Notes: generated from the letters alone by a model not told the origin. A stretch of DNA of 64,000 bases from JBKHYJ01 sp046565505 (GCA_046565505.1 JBKHYJ010000095.1:124001-188000), one strand, 5' to 3'; shown: positions 34,547-44,096, numbered from the stretch's first letter. A program made the numbers and translations.

Positions 34547-36367
34547 TCACTGTTTCGGCAGCAGCATGAACTTCATCCCCGCCTGCTCGATCGTCATAGT
34601 CTTCGGCCTGCCCGCGGCCATCTCAAACTGGGCGAAAATCTCTACGGGCGCGCCCTCGACGACGACCCTGAAGCGGGCCGGGCCGACGGGCACAAGCGTC
34701 GCGACGGGCTGGCCGGGTATGACGCTCTTGAGCTTGCCGCCGACCATCTCTATGCTCACTTCGAGCGGCGGCGCTTTCATCTCGTACTTGCCCGCGAATT
34801 TCTTAAGCTCGTCCTCGCTCAAAGAGATTCCGGCCACGTCCTCGGCCCTGTCGGGCGCGCGCTTGAACTCGATTTCGCCAGCGCCCTGCATGCTCAGCTT
34901 CACCTCGTCGACTTTGCCCTCCGCGTTGAGCGTGAAGGTGACGAACCCCTTCCCGAGATTATGCTCCCTCATCGTGGACTGAAAGGTGTCGAAGTGCCAG
35001 TGGTCGAGGTCGCCCGTGAATGCGCCGTAGCGGAAGACGAGCTTGCCGGATTCTTCCGTGACTTTCGCGTCGCCATACATCTCGTTCGTATAGGTCCCGG
35101 CGTACTTCGCGAGCGCGAGCGATGGGCCGGTCCCTTTGACGCGGGACTCCTCCCTCTTCTTCTCGGCCGCCCTGTTCAACGCTTCTTGCGCCTTAACTAT
35201 TTTCAGGATGTCGGCGCTCCAGTCGCGCGGCGGGGCCTGTATGAAGGCGTCGAAAATCCTGTACATCAAAGCGGTCGGCAGCGGCGTCCCGTCCATGTTC
35301 GAGAGGACGACGAGCCCGAGATTTTCTTCCGGCATCATCGCGACCAGCGCGCTCATCCCGTCTATGTTGCCGCCGTGCTGCACCACCTTGCGCCCGCGGT
35401 AGTCTTGCAGGAACCACCCGAGCCCATAATTCATGAAGTGCGTTTCCGGGTTGATCTTTTCGGCGGCGCCTTCGAGGCGGATGACCGTCTGCGGCATCTG
35501 CATCTCTTTTACCGCGCCCGAGCTCAGGAGCCGCTCGTTTTTATACTTGCCCGCGCCGAGGTGCAGCCTCACCCACTGCGCCATGTCAGCCGCGTTCGAG
35601 TTGATCGAGCCGGCCGGGCCTATGTTGTCTATGTTGCGCCAGGCGATGGGCTGTACCTTGCCGTCGAATTTATCGTGCGGCGTCGCCACGTTGTCGTAAT
35701 TCTTGAGCGCCGTGACGCTAGTGTTTGTCGAGGTCATGGCGAGCGGGGCGAATATGCGTTCGCGCACGAAGTCGTCCCAGGTCTTGCCCGAGACTTTAGG
35801 GACGATCTGTCCGGCGGTCAAAAACATGATGTTCTGATAGCCGAAGCGGCTCCTGAAGCTCCAGCCCGGCTTGAGGTAGCGCACGCGGCGGATGATCTCG
35901 TCGCGGTCGTAAGCCGAGCCGTACCAGAGCAGGTCGCCGCGCTCGAGGCCGCTGCGGTGGGACAGCACGTCCCGCACGGTCAACTCGCGCGTGACGTACG
36001 GGTCGAACAGCTGAAAGTTCGGCAGGTGTTTCGTCACGGGGTCGTCCCACCTCACCTTGCCTTCGTCCACGAGCATCGCGAGCGAGGCGGCGGTGAAGGC
36101 TTTCGAGGCCGACCCGATGGCGAACAACGTCTTCTCGTCTACGGGCGCCGGGTCGCCTAGCTTGCGAACGCCATAGCCTTTCGCATAAATCACGGCGTCG
36201 TTTTTTACTACCGCGATCGCGACGCCGGGGACTTCCCAATCTTTAATCGCCTTGTTGACGTAATCGTCAAACCCTTGCAAGGGCGCTTCCTGGGCGCGCG
36301 CGAGCCCGCCGCCCGCGAGCGCCAACAGCATCCAGTAAATGATGAGAGCCTTCGTGCGTGATTTCAT
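34547..36367 (-). CDS. Secreted serine hydrolase of the class C beta-lactamase family
   Basis: 606 residues. Signal peptide 1-26 (ends LARAQE). The S-x-x-K motif is in IGSASKAFT, the Tyr motif in RFGYQN and the HGG (KTG-equivalent) box in VQHGGNIDG, so the AmpC/EstB-type penicillin-binding fold is complete (about 30-390). Two C-terminal domains follow: a beta-barrel DUF3471-like region (about 410-520) and a last domain of about 90 residues (LKKFAGKYEMKAPPLEVS...). Substrates may be esters, D-peptides or peptidoglycan stems; a true beta-lactamase is unlikely given the size. AAGG close to ATG 36367 and the signal peptide decide the start. Confidence 0.9.
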   Translation of the reverse strand: MKSRTKALIIYWMLLALAGGGLARAQEAPLQGFDDYVNKAIKDWEVPGVAIAVVKNDAVIYAKGYGVRKLGDPAPVDEKTLFAIGSASKAFTAASLAMLVDEGKVRWDDPVTKHLPNFQLFDPYVTRELTVRDVLSHRSGLERGDLLWYGSAYDRDEIIRRVRYLKPGWSFRSRFGYQNIMFLTAGQIVPKVSGKTWDDFVRERIFAPLAMTSTNTSVTALKNYDNVATPHDKFDGKVQPIAWRNIDNIGPAGSINSNAADMAQWVRLHLGAGKYKNERLLSSGAVKEMQMPQTVIRLEGAAEKINPETHFMNYGLGWFLQDYRGRKVVQHGGNIDGMSALVAMMPEENLGLVVLSNMDGTPLPTALMYRIFDAFIQAPPRDWSADILKIVKAQEALNRAAEKKREESRVKGTGPSLALAKYAGTYTNEMYGDAKVTEESGKLVFRYGAFTGDLDHWHFDTFQSTMREHNLGKGFVTFTLNAEGKVDEVKLSMQGAGEIEFKRAPDRAEDVAGISLSEDELKKFAGKYEMKAPPLEVSIEMVGGKLKSVIPGQPVATLVPVGPARFRVVVEGAPVEIFAQFEMAAGRPKTMTIEQAGMKFMLLPKQ

Positions 36368-36579
36368 CCTTCGGTCCCTTCCTACGGTGGTCTTCCCTAA
36401 TCGCCGGCCGTCATAGCCGTGCCCTTCCGCGTTGTGGTAAAACAATTCGGTATTCTCGTATCACGATTGTCTTTACGGCAAGGGCCAGTCGAATGTTGCT
36501 ATCTGCCGGCGCCGCAGGTCAAGCCGAGTGTGGATTTCCGCATGGCCGCGCGGCATTTATCAGGTGAAGGTTTAAGAAC

Positions 36580-37749
36580 ATGACCACCCCGGCACAGTCG
36601 CTTTTACTACCCCGCATCTCCGCGGACGATTACAGGATCGAGGCCGTCGAAGAAGTGATGACGCCCGCGCTCGCGATCTACCCCGAGACCGTAGACTGGA
36701 ACATCCGTGTCACGCTCGGGCTGCTGGGCGGGGACGCGGGCCGCTGGCGGCCTCACGTCAAGACGGCCAAGCTCGCCTTCGTCATGCGGAGGCTCCTCGC
36801 GCATGGGATAACCAGTTTCAAATGCTCCACGACGCTAGAGCTGTCGGCCGCGTGCGAGATGGGCGCGGACGACGTGCTGATCGCCTACCCGCTCGTGAAT
36901 GCCAACGCGAGGCGCGCGCTCGACATCGCCCGGAGTTTTCCGGCGACGGAGGTGTCGGCCCTGGTCGAAACTGAGGGGCAAATCAGGACGTGGCAGGGGA
37001 GCCGCGCGGGCCTGTTCATAGACGTGAATCCGGGCATGGATCGCACGGGCTTAGAGCAAGGGCGCGTCGATGACATAGTCGAACTCGCCCGCGCGATTCA
37101 ATCGGCGGGGCTAGCCTTTCGGGGGCTGCATTACTACGACGGTCACCTTTCAAAATACGACCTCGGAGAGCGCGAGGTGGTCGCGCATCGCGGCTACGAC
37201 AGACTGATGGGAATCGTCGCGGCTTTCGAGCGGTCAGGCATACGCATAGGCGAGGTAATCACGGCAGGCACGCCCGCTTTCCCGTGTACGCTCTCTTACG
37301 CGCCATTCGCCGACGGGCCTTTCGTTCACCGCGCATCGCCCGGCACCGTCGTCTATGGCGATTGCTCCAGCCTTGCGCAGTTGCCTGCCGAATACGACTA
37401 CCGGCCCGCGGCGGCCGTCGTATCGTCGGTCGTGTCTCATCCGGCGCCGGGCCGCATCACCTGCGACGCGGGCCACAAGACGGTGTCGGCAGACGCCGGC
37501 GTGCCTACGTGCGCCGTGCTAGGCAGGCCGGACCTGTCACCCGCAAGGCCGAGCGAAGAGCACCTCCCCATCGACGTTGCGCCTGGCTCAGAGCTGCCCG
37601 CCATAGGTGACGCGCTCTACCTCGTGCCCAGGCACGTGTGCCCGACCGTGAATAATTTCGACCACGCCTTGCTCGTGGGCGGGGGCAGAATCCTGGGCGT
37701 TGAGCAGGTAACCGCGCGCGGCCGCGAGTCGCCGCTCGCCGCCGGCTGA
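36580..37749 (+). CDS. D-threonine aldolase / D-serine dehydratase-like PLP enzyme
   Basis: 389 residues. An alanine-racemase-type barrel begins near residue 25 with the PLP Lys in RPHVKTAK; HYYDGHLS and the C-terminal metal ligands in PRHVCPTVNNFDHA and CDAGHKTVS match the DSD1/D-TA family. It cleaves D-threonine or dehydrates D-serine-like amino acids, depending on the subfamily, using PLP and a divalent metal; which reaction applies cannot be told here. In the cytoplasm. It is monocistronic, facing away from the secreted hydrolase gene. Confidence 0.88.
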   Translation: MTTPAQSLLLPRISADDYRIEAVEEVMTPALAIYPETVDWNIRVTLGLLGGDAGRWRPHVKTAKLAFVMRRLLAHGITSFKCSTTLELSAACEMGADDVLIAYPLVNANARRALDIARSFPATEVSALVETEGQIRTWQGSRAGLFIDVNPGMDRTGLEQGRVDDIVELARAIQSAGLAFRGLHYYDGHLSKYDLGEREVVAHRGYDRLMGIVAAFERSGIRIGEVITAGTPAFPCTLSYAPFADGPFVHRASPGTVVYGDCSSLAQLPAEYDYRPAAAVVSSVVSHPAPGRITCDAGHKTVSADAGVPTCAVLGRPDLSPARPSEEHLPIDVAPGSELPAIGDALYLVPRHVCPTVNNFDHALLVGGGRILGVEQVTARGRESPLAAG

Positions 37750-37891
37750 CGCGCCGCGTGCCTGTCGATCATTACGTGAATCCCGCCGACATGCCGATCC
37801 CCGGATGGCAAGGGGTTTGCAGCGATTAGTCTCGTGAAGTGGTCTTTGCCTCGTCAGACAATTTCTTTCTCCCCAGAGAAGGGAAACGGAA

Positions 37892-38134
37892 ATGTCAAAG
37901 AAGCGGAATTTGTCCGAAGACATTGGACTCATAGAGAACCTTGTACAAGATCAGTTCAACCTAATTGAATCCAGGTTGCGTGACCTCGATCAACCCAACA
38001 ACCCTGATGAAGTCTTAAAGAAAGTCATAGTCACGTTAAACGAGCTGCAAGATTCCTGCACTCTCATAAAAGCACTGCTCGGCAACATCAGGGACAACGA
38101 TAACGGGCACTCCATAGAGGCGGGAGCAGGTTAA
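37892..38134 (+). CDS. Small hypothetical helical protein
   Basis: 80 residues, starting MSKKRNLSEDIGLIENLVQDQFNLIESRLRDL. Heptad-like leucine spacing predicts one or two long helices, possibly a coiled coil; one Cys. No membrane segment. An AGAAGGGAAA element precedes the ATG. Its coding DNA is more AT-rich than its neighbours, which hints at a different origin or low expression. I do not recognise it. Confidence 0.65.
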   Translation: MSKKRNLSEDIGLIENLVQDQFNLIESRLRDLDQPNNPDEVLKKVIVTLNELQDSCTLIKALLGNIRDNDNGHSIEAGAG

Positions 38135-38420
38135 GCTTCGTTGACCGCCGCCGTAGCCCGCAGGCTGTTAATGGGATGCGGCTCGCCGTGTCGCGCACAG
38201 GTTACTGTGGATTATCCCGTTCCTGATTTTAGGACACTCTGCACGATTCTTATACTCGGCCGGCTCGCCGGCTCAGGCCTGTATCGACCGCGAGAGCGCC
38301 GCAGGGGCCGTTAAGCTTGCCTCACTCTCGGCCGGGCGGCGGCATTTTAGTTGCCTTAATTCATTTGGCGCTTGTGATGAACAGAATCGTTAGAGCAACG
38401 ATGCAAGACAGGAGAATGAC

Positions 38421-38915
38421 ATGGGAATCTTTGATAAAATGTTCGGAAGAGGGGCGACCGAAGACCACTCGGAGACGGCCAGGTTCGACGAGCTGAAACA
38501 AAAGTACAGCACCGCGCTGAACGTGCTCGACCAGCAGCACATTCAGTTGTACAACCTGCACCTTCAAGATAACAAACTATTCCTCAGGGGCGTGGCCCCT
38601 TCGCAGGAAGCCATCGACCAGGTATGGAATCAGATTAAACTGGTCAACCCCAACGCGGACGATGTAACGGTCGAGTTGTCCGTCGCGCAGTCGCAGGCGC
38701 AGACGGCCGCGGCAAACGCCGGGCAGACGAGCCAGCAGGGCGGGCAGACCTACACCGTTAAGAGCGGCGACACGCTGTCGAAGATCAGCAAGCAGTATTA
38801 CGGGGACTCGAACGAATTCATGCGCATCTTCTACGCCAACCGCGACAAGCTGAACGACCCGAACAAGATTCAGGTGGGCCAGCAGCTAGTCATCCCGCCG
38901 GACACGGACGCGTAA
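38421..38915 (+). CDS. BON and LysM domain protein
   Basis: 164 residues. After MGIFDKMFGRG, residues 30-95 form a BON-type domain (helix, then NLHLQDNKLFLRGVAPSQEAIDQVWNQIK) and, after a Gln/Ala-rich linker, residues 108-160 are a LysM domain (YTVKSGDTLSKISKQYYGDSNEFMRIFYANRDKL). The layout is that of YgaU/Kbp, a small potassium- or peptidoglycan-related protein. There is no signal peptide, so it is probably cytoplasmic as in YgaU. AGGAG stands 7 bases before the ATG. A hairpin follows the stop. Confidence 0.92.
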   Translation: MGIFDKMFGRGATEDHSETARFDELKQKYSTALNVLDQQHIQLYNLHLQDNKLFLRGVAPSQEAIDQVWNQIKLVNPNADDVTVELSVAQSQAQTAAANAGQTSQQGGQTYTVKSGDTLSKISKQYYGDSNEFMRIFYANRDKLNDPNKIQVGQQLVIPPDTDA

Positions 38916-38922
38916 TAGCTCA

Positions 38923-38970
38923 GAGCCGGAGAGGCGGGCCGCCCTTCGGCAAGCGCCGGCTCTCCGGCTC
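38923..38970 (+). terminator. Hairpin after the BON-LysM gene
   Basis: GAGCCGGAGAG at 38923-38933 pairs with CTCTCCGGCTC at 38960-38970. It begins 8 bases after the stop but has no T-run. Confidence 0.5.
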
Positions 38971-39013
38971 GTAAGTAATCTCACCGTGATTTCTACGCAA
39001 GGAGGTGCGAAGA

Positions 39014-39544
39014 GTGAATTGGATTAACCAGCTCGGGGGCATATTAGAGCAGTACACGGGGGCGGCGGCGAGCCAGGCTCCGTCCACGGTCCAGGACGAT
39101 TTCGATCAGTTCGCGCAGGTCGCGCCATCGGGGACGCTCGCAGACGGGCTGTCGGCGGCCTTCCGGTCCGACCAGACGCCGCCATTCGGCCAGATGGTGG
39201 GGAATCTTTTCGGCCAGTCGAATGGGCACCAGCGCGCGGGCATTCTCAACACGCTAATATCGACGCTCGGCCCGACCCTCGTCGCGCAACTGCTGGCGCG
39301 CAGAGGCGCGTCGGGCCTCGCGGGGCTTCTGACGGGGGGGCGGCGGCAGGTGACGCCGGAGGAGGCTCAGCAAGTGCCGCCCGAGGCCGTCGAAGAGATC
39401 GCCGCGCAGGCGGAGAAGAAAGACCCGTCGGTCATAGACACGCTCAGTAATTTCTACGCCGATCACCCGACGCTCGTGAAAACGCTGGGCGGGGCGGCCC
39501 TCGCAATCGCGCTCGCGAGCATCGCCCAGCGTAACAGCGGCTGA
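39014..39544 (+). CDS. Conserved hypothetical protein
   Basis: 176 residues with GTG start; AAGGAGGT at 38999-39006 fixes it (the GTG at 39005 lies inside the ribosome site). MNWINQLGGILEQYTG...VQDDFDQFAQVAPSGTLADGLSAAFRSDQTPPFGQMV is a pattern I recall from uncharacterised proteins in Acidobacteriota and Proteobacteria. The second half has hydrophobic helices, an acidic middle and a final Ala/Leu-rich helix. Function unknown; the position next to a LysM protein and a hemerythrin is not informative by itself. Confidence 0.85.
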   Translation: MNWINQLGGILEQYTGAAASQAPSTVQDDFDQFAQVAPSGTLADGLSAAFRSDQTPPFGQMVGNLFGQSNGHQRAGILNTLISTLGPTLVAQLLARRGASGLAGLLTGGRRQVTPEEAQQVPPEAVEEIAAQAEKKDPSVIDTLSNFYADHPTLVKTLGGAALAIALASIAQRNSG

Positions 39545-39607
39545 GCATCGCGGGGCATGTGTGGTTCATGAGCAGGCGCAGGGGCGCGGGCGAAACCTGT
39601 AGATAAG

Positions 39608-39653
39608 AAGCGGCGCTGATTGGTTCGATCATCAATCAGCGCCGCTTTGTTTT
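39608..39653. terminator. Bidirectional terminator
   Basis: AAGCGGCGCTGATT at 39608-39621 pairs perfectly with AATCAGCGCCGCTT at 39634-39647, followed by TGTTTT. It separates convergent genes ending at 39544 (+) and 39680 (-). Confidence 0.8.
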
Positions 39654-39679
39654 GCCGCTTACGCGACGAAGCGAGGCGG

Positions 39680-40138
39680 CTACTTCTGCTTGTTGATGGC
39701 GGTTGCGGACTTGCCCTGCTTCATCTGTTGCATCTGCCGGCCCATCTCCTGGAGCCGCGACTCGCCGAGTATCCGCTCGGCCTTCGGGAACATCTCGTTC
39801 TGTTCTTCCTCCACGTGATGCTCCACCGATTCGCGCAGCTCCGTGAGCTTGTCCATGAAGTCGTCGTCCCCGGGGTTGAGGCGCGACATCTCCGCCAGGA
39901 TTTCATCCACCTCCCTGTGCTCTTCTAAAGACTCGGGGATCATGTCGCTGGTCTCTTCGTGGTTCTTCAGCGCGGAATAAAAGACCTGCTCCTCGACCTG
40001 CGTGTGCAGCGTGAGGGCGTTCTTGAGCTGAAGGAACGTGTCCCTGGCCGAGCGGTCGCCTTTGTCGGCGGTCTCAAGCTGATCCATCATGCCCGCCGCT
40101 TCCTCGTGGTCTCGTATCAATAACTCTATCGCGTTCAT
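39680..40138 (-). CDS. Hemerythrin-type (HHE) domain protein
   Basis: 152 residues, all helical. The metal ligands lie in IRDHEEAAGMM, LTLHTQVEEQVFY, EEHREVDE and VEHHVEEEQNEMFP, the usual His/Glu pattern of a two-iron HHE bundle. It binds oxygen, nitric oxide or iron; the exact role in single-domain bacterial proteins varies. The C-terminal 25 residues are Gln/Lys-rich and follow the bundle. GGAGG just upstream of ATG 40138. Monocistronic. Confidence 0.92.
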   Translation of the reverse strand: MNAIELLIRDHEEAAGMMDQLETADKGDRSARDTFLQLKNALTLHTQVEEQVFYSALKNHEETSDMIPESLEEHREVDEILAEMSRLNPGDDDFMDKLTELRESVEHHVEEEQNEMFPKAERILGESRLQEMGRQMQQMKQGKSATAINKQK

Positions 40139-40440
40139 TCTTTAGTCCCTCCTTGAACTTAAGTCACTTAACGTCGTCGTCATTAGCCAACCATATATCA
40201 GGTTGCAATCCCCGTACCTGCCCGGCCGCGCCCGCAACGGACGAAACCCGGTCAAATAAGGCCCCCGCGTGCAGCGACTCAAGACAGGAAACAAAGAGGG
40301 CATGAGCGACGAATGAGAGCGCCTCCCCTGCCGCCGTCCGTCGCCGGGCGCTCGTGGCTTGTTACGCCCTTACCAGACGGCGCTGATTTCCGTTACTATG
40401 CCCTTTCTTTTATTACTCTGTTACAGGCGGTCTCTCGATT
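40139..40440. other. Intergenic region between divergent hemerythrin and M14 genes
   Basis: Contains the leaders of both genes. A weak TTGTTA ... TACTAT pair (40369-40399, 19-base spacer) points to the M14 gene. No coding frame or strong hairpin is supported. Confidence 0.4.
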
Positions 40441-43320
40441 ATGCTGAAAAGAACAACGCTGTTTGCCATGATCTGGTTCATCTCCGCGGCGAGCGTGGTC
40501 GCACAGGATAAATTCGATTTCTACTCGCGCGGGCCCTACGCCCCGGCCGTGCCGCGGCCTTCTTCAATCACGGGCTACGAGCCAGGGCAGTTTCAGACTC
40601 CGCATGGCGAGGTGGCGCGCGTGATAGAGAAGATTGCCGCCGCCTCGCCCGAGCGCGTGCGAGTCATCGAGAACGGCGAAACGTGGGAGCACCGCAAGCT
40701 CTACCTGATCATAGTCTCTGCCCCGGAAAACCTCGCGCGACTTGATGAGATTAAAGCGGACCTGGGCAAGCTCGCGGACCCGCGAAGGCTGACCGGCGAC
40801 GAGGCGGACAAGGTCGCGCGCTCGACGCCGGTCGTCGTCTGGCTGAATTACGGCATTCATGGCAATGAGTCCGCCAGCTACGAAGCCGTTCAGCAGGTGC
40901 TTTACCAGCTCGCGGCCTCCAACGAGCCGCGGACGCTAGAGATTCTGAAGAACGTCGTCATAGTCATAAACGCCATGCACAACCCGGACGGCCACGAGCG
41001 ATTCGCCGTCTGGGAGAACTCCGTGGCCGTCGGCGACCCGGAGACGTTCAGCATAGAGCACCGCGAGCCGTTCCAGATTTATGGACGCGGCAATCATTAC
41101 CGCTTCGACATGAATCGCGACATGCTCGCGCTAACGCAGCCGGAAAATCACGCCGTGCTGCGGGGCGTGCGCGATTGGCACCCGCAGGTCTTCGTGGACC
41201 ATCACGGGCAGGTCGCGTCCTATTTTTTCCCGCCCGCGGCCGAGCCTATCAACAAGAACCTGCCCGTCGATAACGCAAAGCTCTGGTACGACAAATTCGG
41301 CAGAGGCAACGCGGCCGCCTTCGACCGCTACGGGTGGAATTATTACGTGCGGCATGTGTTCGATATTTACTACGCGGGCTACATGGATTCGTGGTCTTCG
41401 CTGAGGGGGGCCACGGGCATGACTTACGAGACCGATGGCGGCGGCCCGCGCTCGCTGCAGGTCAAGCGCGACGACGAGACGATACTCACCTTCCGCCAGG
41501 GCGTCGCCAAGCACTTCACCGCCTCGATGGCTACGCTTGAGACAGCCGCCGATAACCGCGAAGCGCGGCTGAAGGATTACTATTCGTTCTTCAAGACAGG
41601 GATGGACGAAGGGCGCACGGGGCAAATGAAGCGAGTCGTCCTGCTCCCCAGCCGCGACCCCGGCCGCGCCGCGGGTCTGGTCCGCAACCTGGTCCGGCAA
41701 GGCATCGAAGTCACAATAGCCCGCGAAGGCTTTCGCTCGGCCTCCGCGCACGACTATCTGGGCTCGGCCGCCGCGCCGCGGGAGTTCCCGGCGGGCGCTT
41801 ACGTGATCGACCTCAACCAGCCTATGAAGCGGCTGGCGAAGGCTCACCTCGAACCCGCCTCCGAGCTTGACCAGACGTTCATCAAAGCGGAGCTGGAGCG
41901 GCGCGCGCGCAACGAGGCGCGCGGCAAGAACGTCGCGAAAGAAGACCCGGAGTTTTACGACATAACTTCGTGGTCGCTGCCGCTCGCGTCGGGGGTCGAG
42001 GCCTACTGGACCGAAGACGCCCCCGCGATAAGCGGCTCGCAGGTGAACGAAACGACGGCCGCCGCCGACCCCGGCGCGCAAGAAGCACACGCGGGCGCGC
42101 TTGCAGCGGCCGACTCGCGGCCGATCCCCGGGCTGAGTGGAAGCGTCGAAGGCGGGCGCGCGAACACGGCTTACGTCATCCGCTACGGGACGGACGCGGC
42201 GTCGAAGCTCGCCGTCGCGCTGCTCGACGAAGGGTTCAAGGTCGCTGTGGCGACGAGGCAACTGAACGCGGGCGGGCGCGACTGGCCCGCCGGCACGCTC
42301 ATCGTTCGCGTGCACCGAAACCCCGAAACGCTTCACGCGCGCATGGCGGCGCTCGCTGCGGCGACGGGCGCACAGGTCTACGCAGTGAATTCGGCCTTCG
42401 CGGAAGCAGGCGACACGGGCATAGGGTCGGAGTCAATCGTGAGCCTCAAGCAGCCGCGCGTCGCGGTCGTTTGGGATGAGGGCACGAACCCCACCAGCTA
42501 TGGCGCGATGTGGTACAGCTTCGAGCGTACCTACAAACTCCGTTTCACGCCCGTCACCATCAACGCGCTCAAGTCGGTTGACCTGTCGAAGTTCAACGTA
42601 ATCATTCTGCCGGATGGCAGCGGCGGGGCTTACAATTCGGCGCTCGGCAAAGACGGCGTTGAGAAATTGAAAGCATGGGTGGGCGGCGGAGGCGTGCTGG
42701 TGGGCGTAGGCGGAGGTGCCGTCATGTTCGCTAACAAAGATGTCGACCTCACGTCATCGCGTCTCGTCGGGTCGGACGAGGCCGCGCCCTCCGGCGGGGC
42801 GGCCGAGCAGCCATCCCAGACACAGGCGGCCATCAAAGGCCCCGTGCCTTCCGACCCCGCGAAACAGAAAGAGACCGAGAAGAAGCCTAAAGAGAAGCGA
42901 CAGGAGGCCGAAGCCGCGGTCAAGCCCGAATCGCAGGCCGCCGCCAAGAAAGGCCCCACGGAGCCTGCCGCAGTGCCGGGGGCCGCGTTCCGCGCGCGCG
43001 TCAACCGTAATCACTTTCTGTCTTACGGGTACGACTCGGATACGATAGTCGTGTTGATGGAGGGTGACGCATTCTTCCGCCCATCGAAAGAGGGCGCAAA
43101 CGTCATCACCTTCGACCAGGATCGGGCCTTAAGCGTCGCCGGTTTCACCTGGCCCGGCAACACGGAAGAGCTGCTGCGCGGCACGTCCTACGTGGTAGAC
43201 GAGCCGAGGGGCGGCGGCCACGTAATACTGTTTGCCGAAGACCCGAATTTCAGATACCTGTGGCGGACGACGGCGCAATTCTTTTTAAACTCGATCCTGC
43301 TCGCGCCGTCGCTCCAGTGA
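40441..43320 (+). CDS. Secreted M14 family zinc carboxypeptidase
   Basis: 959 residues. Signal peptide 1-22 (ends VVAQ). The zinc motif HxxE is in YGIHGNESASYEAV and the third ligand in FVDHHGQVASYFFPP; the M14 domain spans about residues 40-360. A long C-terminal region follows, with Rossmann-like segments (VALLDEGFKVAVATR, VAVVWDEGTNPTSYGAMWYSFE) typical of the long acidobacterial M14 proteins. It is interrupted at about 780-850 by a Lys/Glu/Ala/Pro-rich low-complexity insert. The enzyme would trim C-terminal residues from peptides outside the cytoplasm. Monocistronic. Confidence 0.92.
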   Translation: MLKRTTLFAMIWFISAASVVAQDKFDFYSRGPYAPAVPRPSSITGYEPGQFQTPHGEVARVIEKIAAASPERVRVIENGETWEHRKLYLIIVSAPENLARLDEIKADLGKLADPRRLTGDEADKVARSTPVVVWLNYGIHGNESASYEAVQQVLYQLAASNEPRTLEILKNVVIVINAMHNPDGHERFAVWENSVAVGDPETFSIEHREPFQIYGRGNHYRFDMNRDMLALTQPENHAVLRGVRDWHPQVFVDHHGQVASYFFPPAAEPINKNLPVDNAKLWYDKFGRGNAAAFDRYGWNYYVRHVFDIYYAGYMDSWSSLRGATGMTYETDGGGPRSLQVKRDDETILTFRQGVAKHFTASMATLETAADNREARLKDYYSFFKTGMDEGRTGQMKRVVLLPSRDPGRAAGLVRNLVRQGIEVTIAREGFRSASAHDYLGSAAAPREFPAGAYVIDLNQPMKRLAKAHLEPASELDQTFIKAELERRARNEARGKNVAKEDPEFYDITSWSLPLASGVEAYWTEDAPAISGSQVNETTAAADPGAQEAHAGALAAADSRPIPGLSGSVEGGRANTAYVIRYGTDAASKLAVALLDEGFKVAVATRQLNAGGRDWPAGTLIVRVHRNPETLHARMAALAAATGAQVYAVNSAFAEAGDTGIGSESIVSLKQPRVAVVWDEGTNPTSYGAMWYSFERTYKLRFTPVTINALKSVDLSKFNVIILPDGSGGAYNSALGKDGVEKLKAWVGGGGVLVGVGGGAVMFANKDVDLTSSRLVGSDEAAPSGGAAEQPSQTQAAIKGPVPSDPAKQKETEKKPKEKRQEAEAAVKPESQAAAKKGPTEPAAVPGAAFRARVNRNHFLSYGYDSDTIVVLMEGDAFFRPSKEGANVITFDQDRALSVAGFTWPGNTEELLRGTSYVVDEPRGGGHVILFAEDPNFRYLWRTTAQFFLNSILLAPSLQ

Positions 43321-43394
43321 GCCGGGCTGCGCTTACGGTCGAGATTCGCGCGGGTTCGGGCCGCTATGCTACGGTAGGCCGCGGGCCCGTCGCT

Positions 43395-43964
43395 CTATTC
43401 GTTTTTCAGGGCTTGCTTTCCGGGGGCGGACCTGTGGCGGGTGAAATAATCGGATATGTAGTCCTTCATCCCGAACTCCATCCAGCTCATCCCATACTCT
43501 TTGGCTTCGGACTTGGCGCGCTCGGCCGTCCAGTTTTCATGCGTGATGCGGTAGATGGCAACGACGGTCCCTGTCCTGTCAGACCCGCGCTTGCAGTGCA
43601 GAAAGATCGGGCCGTTTTCGGGCTCGTCTATTATCTCCAGGGCGCGCGCGACCTGCCGGTCGTCGGGTCGGCTGAGCCCGGCCAGCGCGACGCTGAAATA
43701 GTGCAAGCCGGCCGCCTCTGCCTCTTTCTGCTCAGCCCTTGTGTTTTCGTCTTCGCCGCGCAGGTTGATGATCGTTTTTATGCCAAGCTCCGAAAGCTTT
43801 TTAATGCCGCCCGCGAGCGGCTGGCCGCCGCGATACAGCTTGTCACTCACCTTATGAAAATTGGGTAACTCTTTATACCTGGGCTCGCTTTGAGCAAAGC
43901 CCGCCGACGACAGTAGCGCGAGCGTCACGGCCACGACGCCCAACCTGCTAATTCTATAGATCAC
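43395..43964 (-). CDS. Secreted dual-specificity-type phosphatase (copy 3, divergent)
   Basis: 189 residues. Signal peptide 1-24 (ends GFAQS). Catalytic loop HCKRGSDRTG (His123, Cys124, Arg130). The N-terminal NFHKVSDKLYRGGQP and IINLR motifs match the paralogues at 2.0 and 44.2 kb. The general-acid Asp of those copies (P-M-S-D) lines up with Gly here (VALAGLSRP), and the loop has KRGSD in place of GGRH. It is therefore either slower, tuned to another substrate, or uses the following DD pair. It lies 205 bp downstream of copy 2 on the same strand, separated from it by a large inverted repeat. Confidence 0.9.
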   Translation of the reverse strand: MIYRISRLGVVAVTLALLSSAGFAQSEPRYKELPNFHKVSDKLYRGGQPLAGGIKKLSELGIKTIINLRGEDENTRAEQKEAEAAGLHYFSVALAGLSRPDDRQVARALEIIDEPENGPIFLHCKRGSDRTGTVVAIYRITHENWTAERAKSEAKEYGMSWMEFGMKDYISDYFTRHRSAPGKQALKNE

Positions 43965-44096
43965 TAATTGAACACTCCCGAGACGTATTGAGACGTTATC
44001 GCGTATACATCTATGATACGCGAGGCGCTTTCAGGGATGCAATAAGACTGTATTGCGAATTGATTGTATAAATCCCGCGGGGTATGAGGTGTGGGG

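Noticed and set aside
41131..42336. 401-codon minus-strand frame inside the M14 carboxypeptidase gene
   Set aside because: Arg/Val/Gly-rich antisense shadow of a recognised gene.
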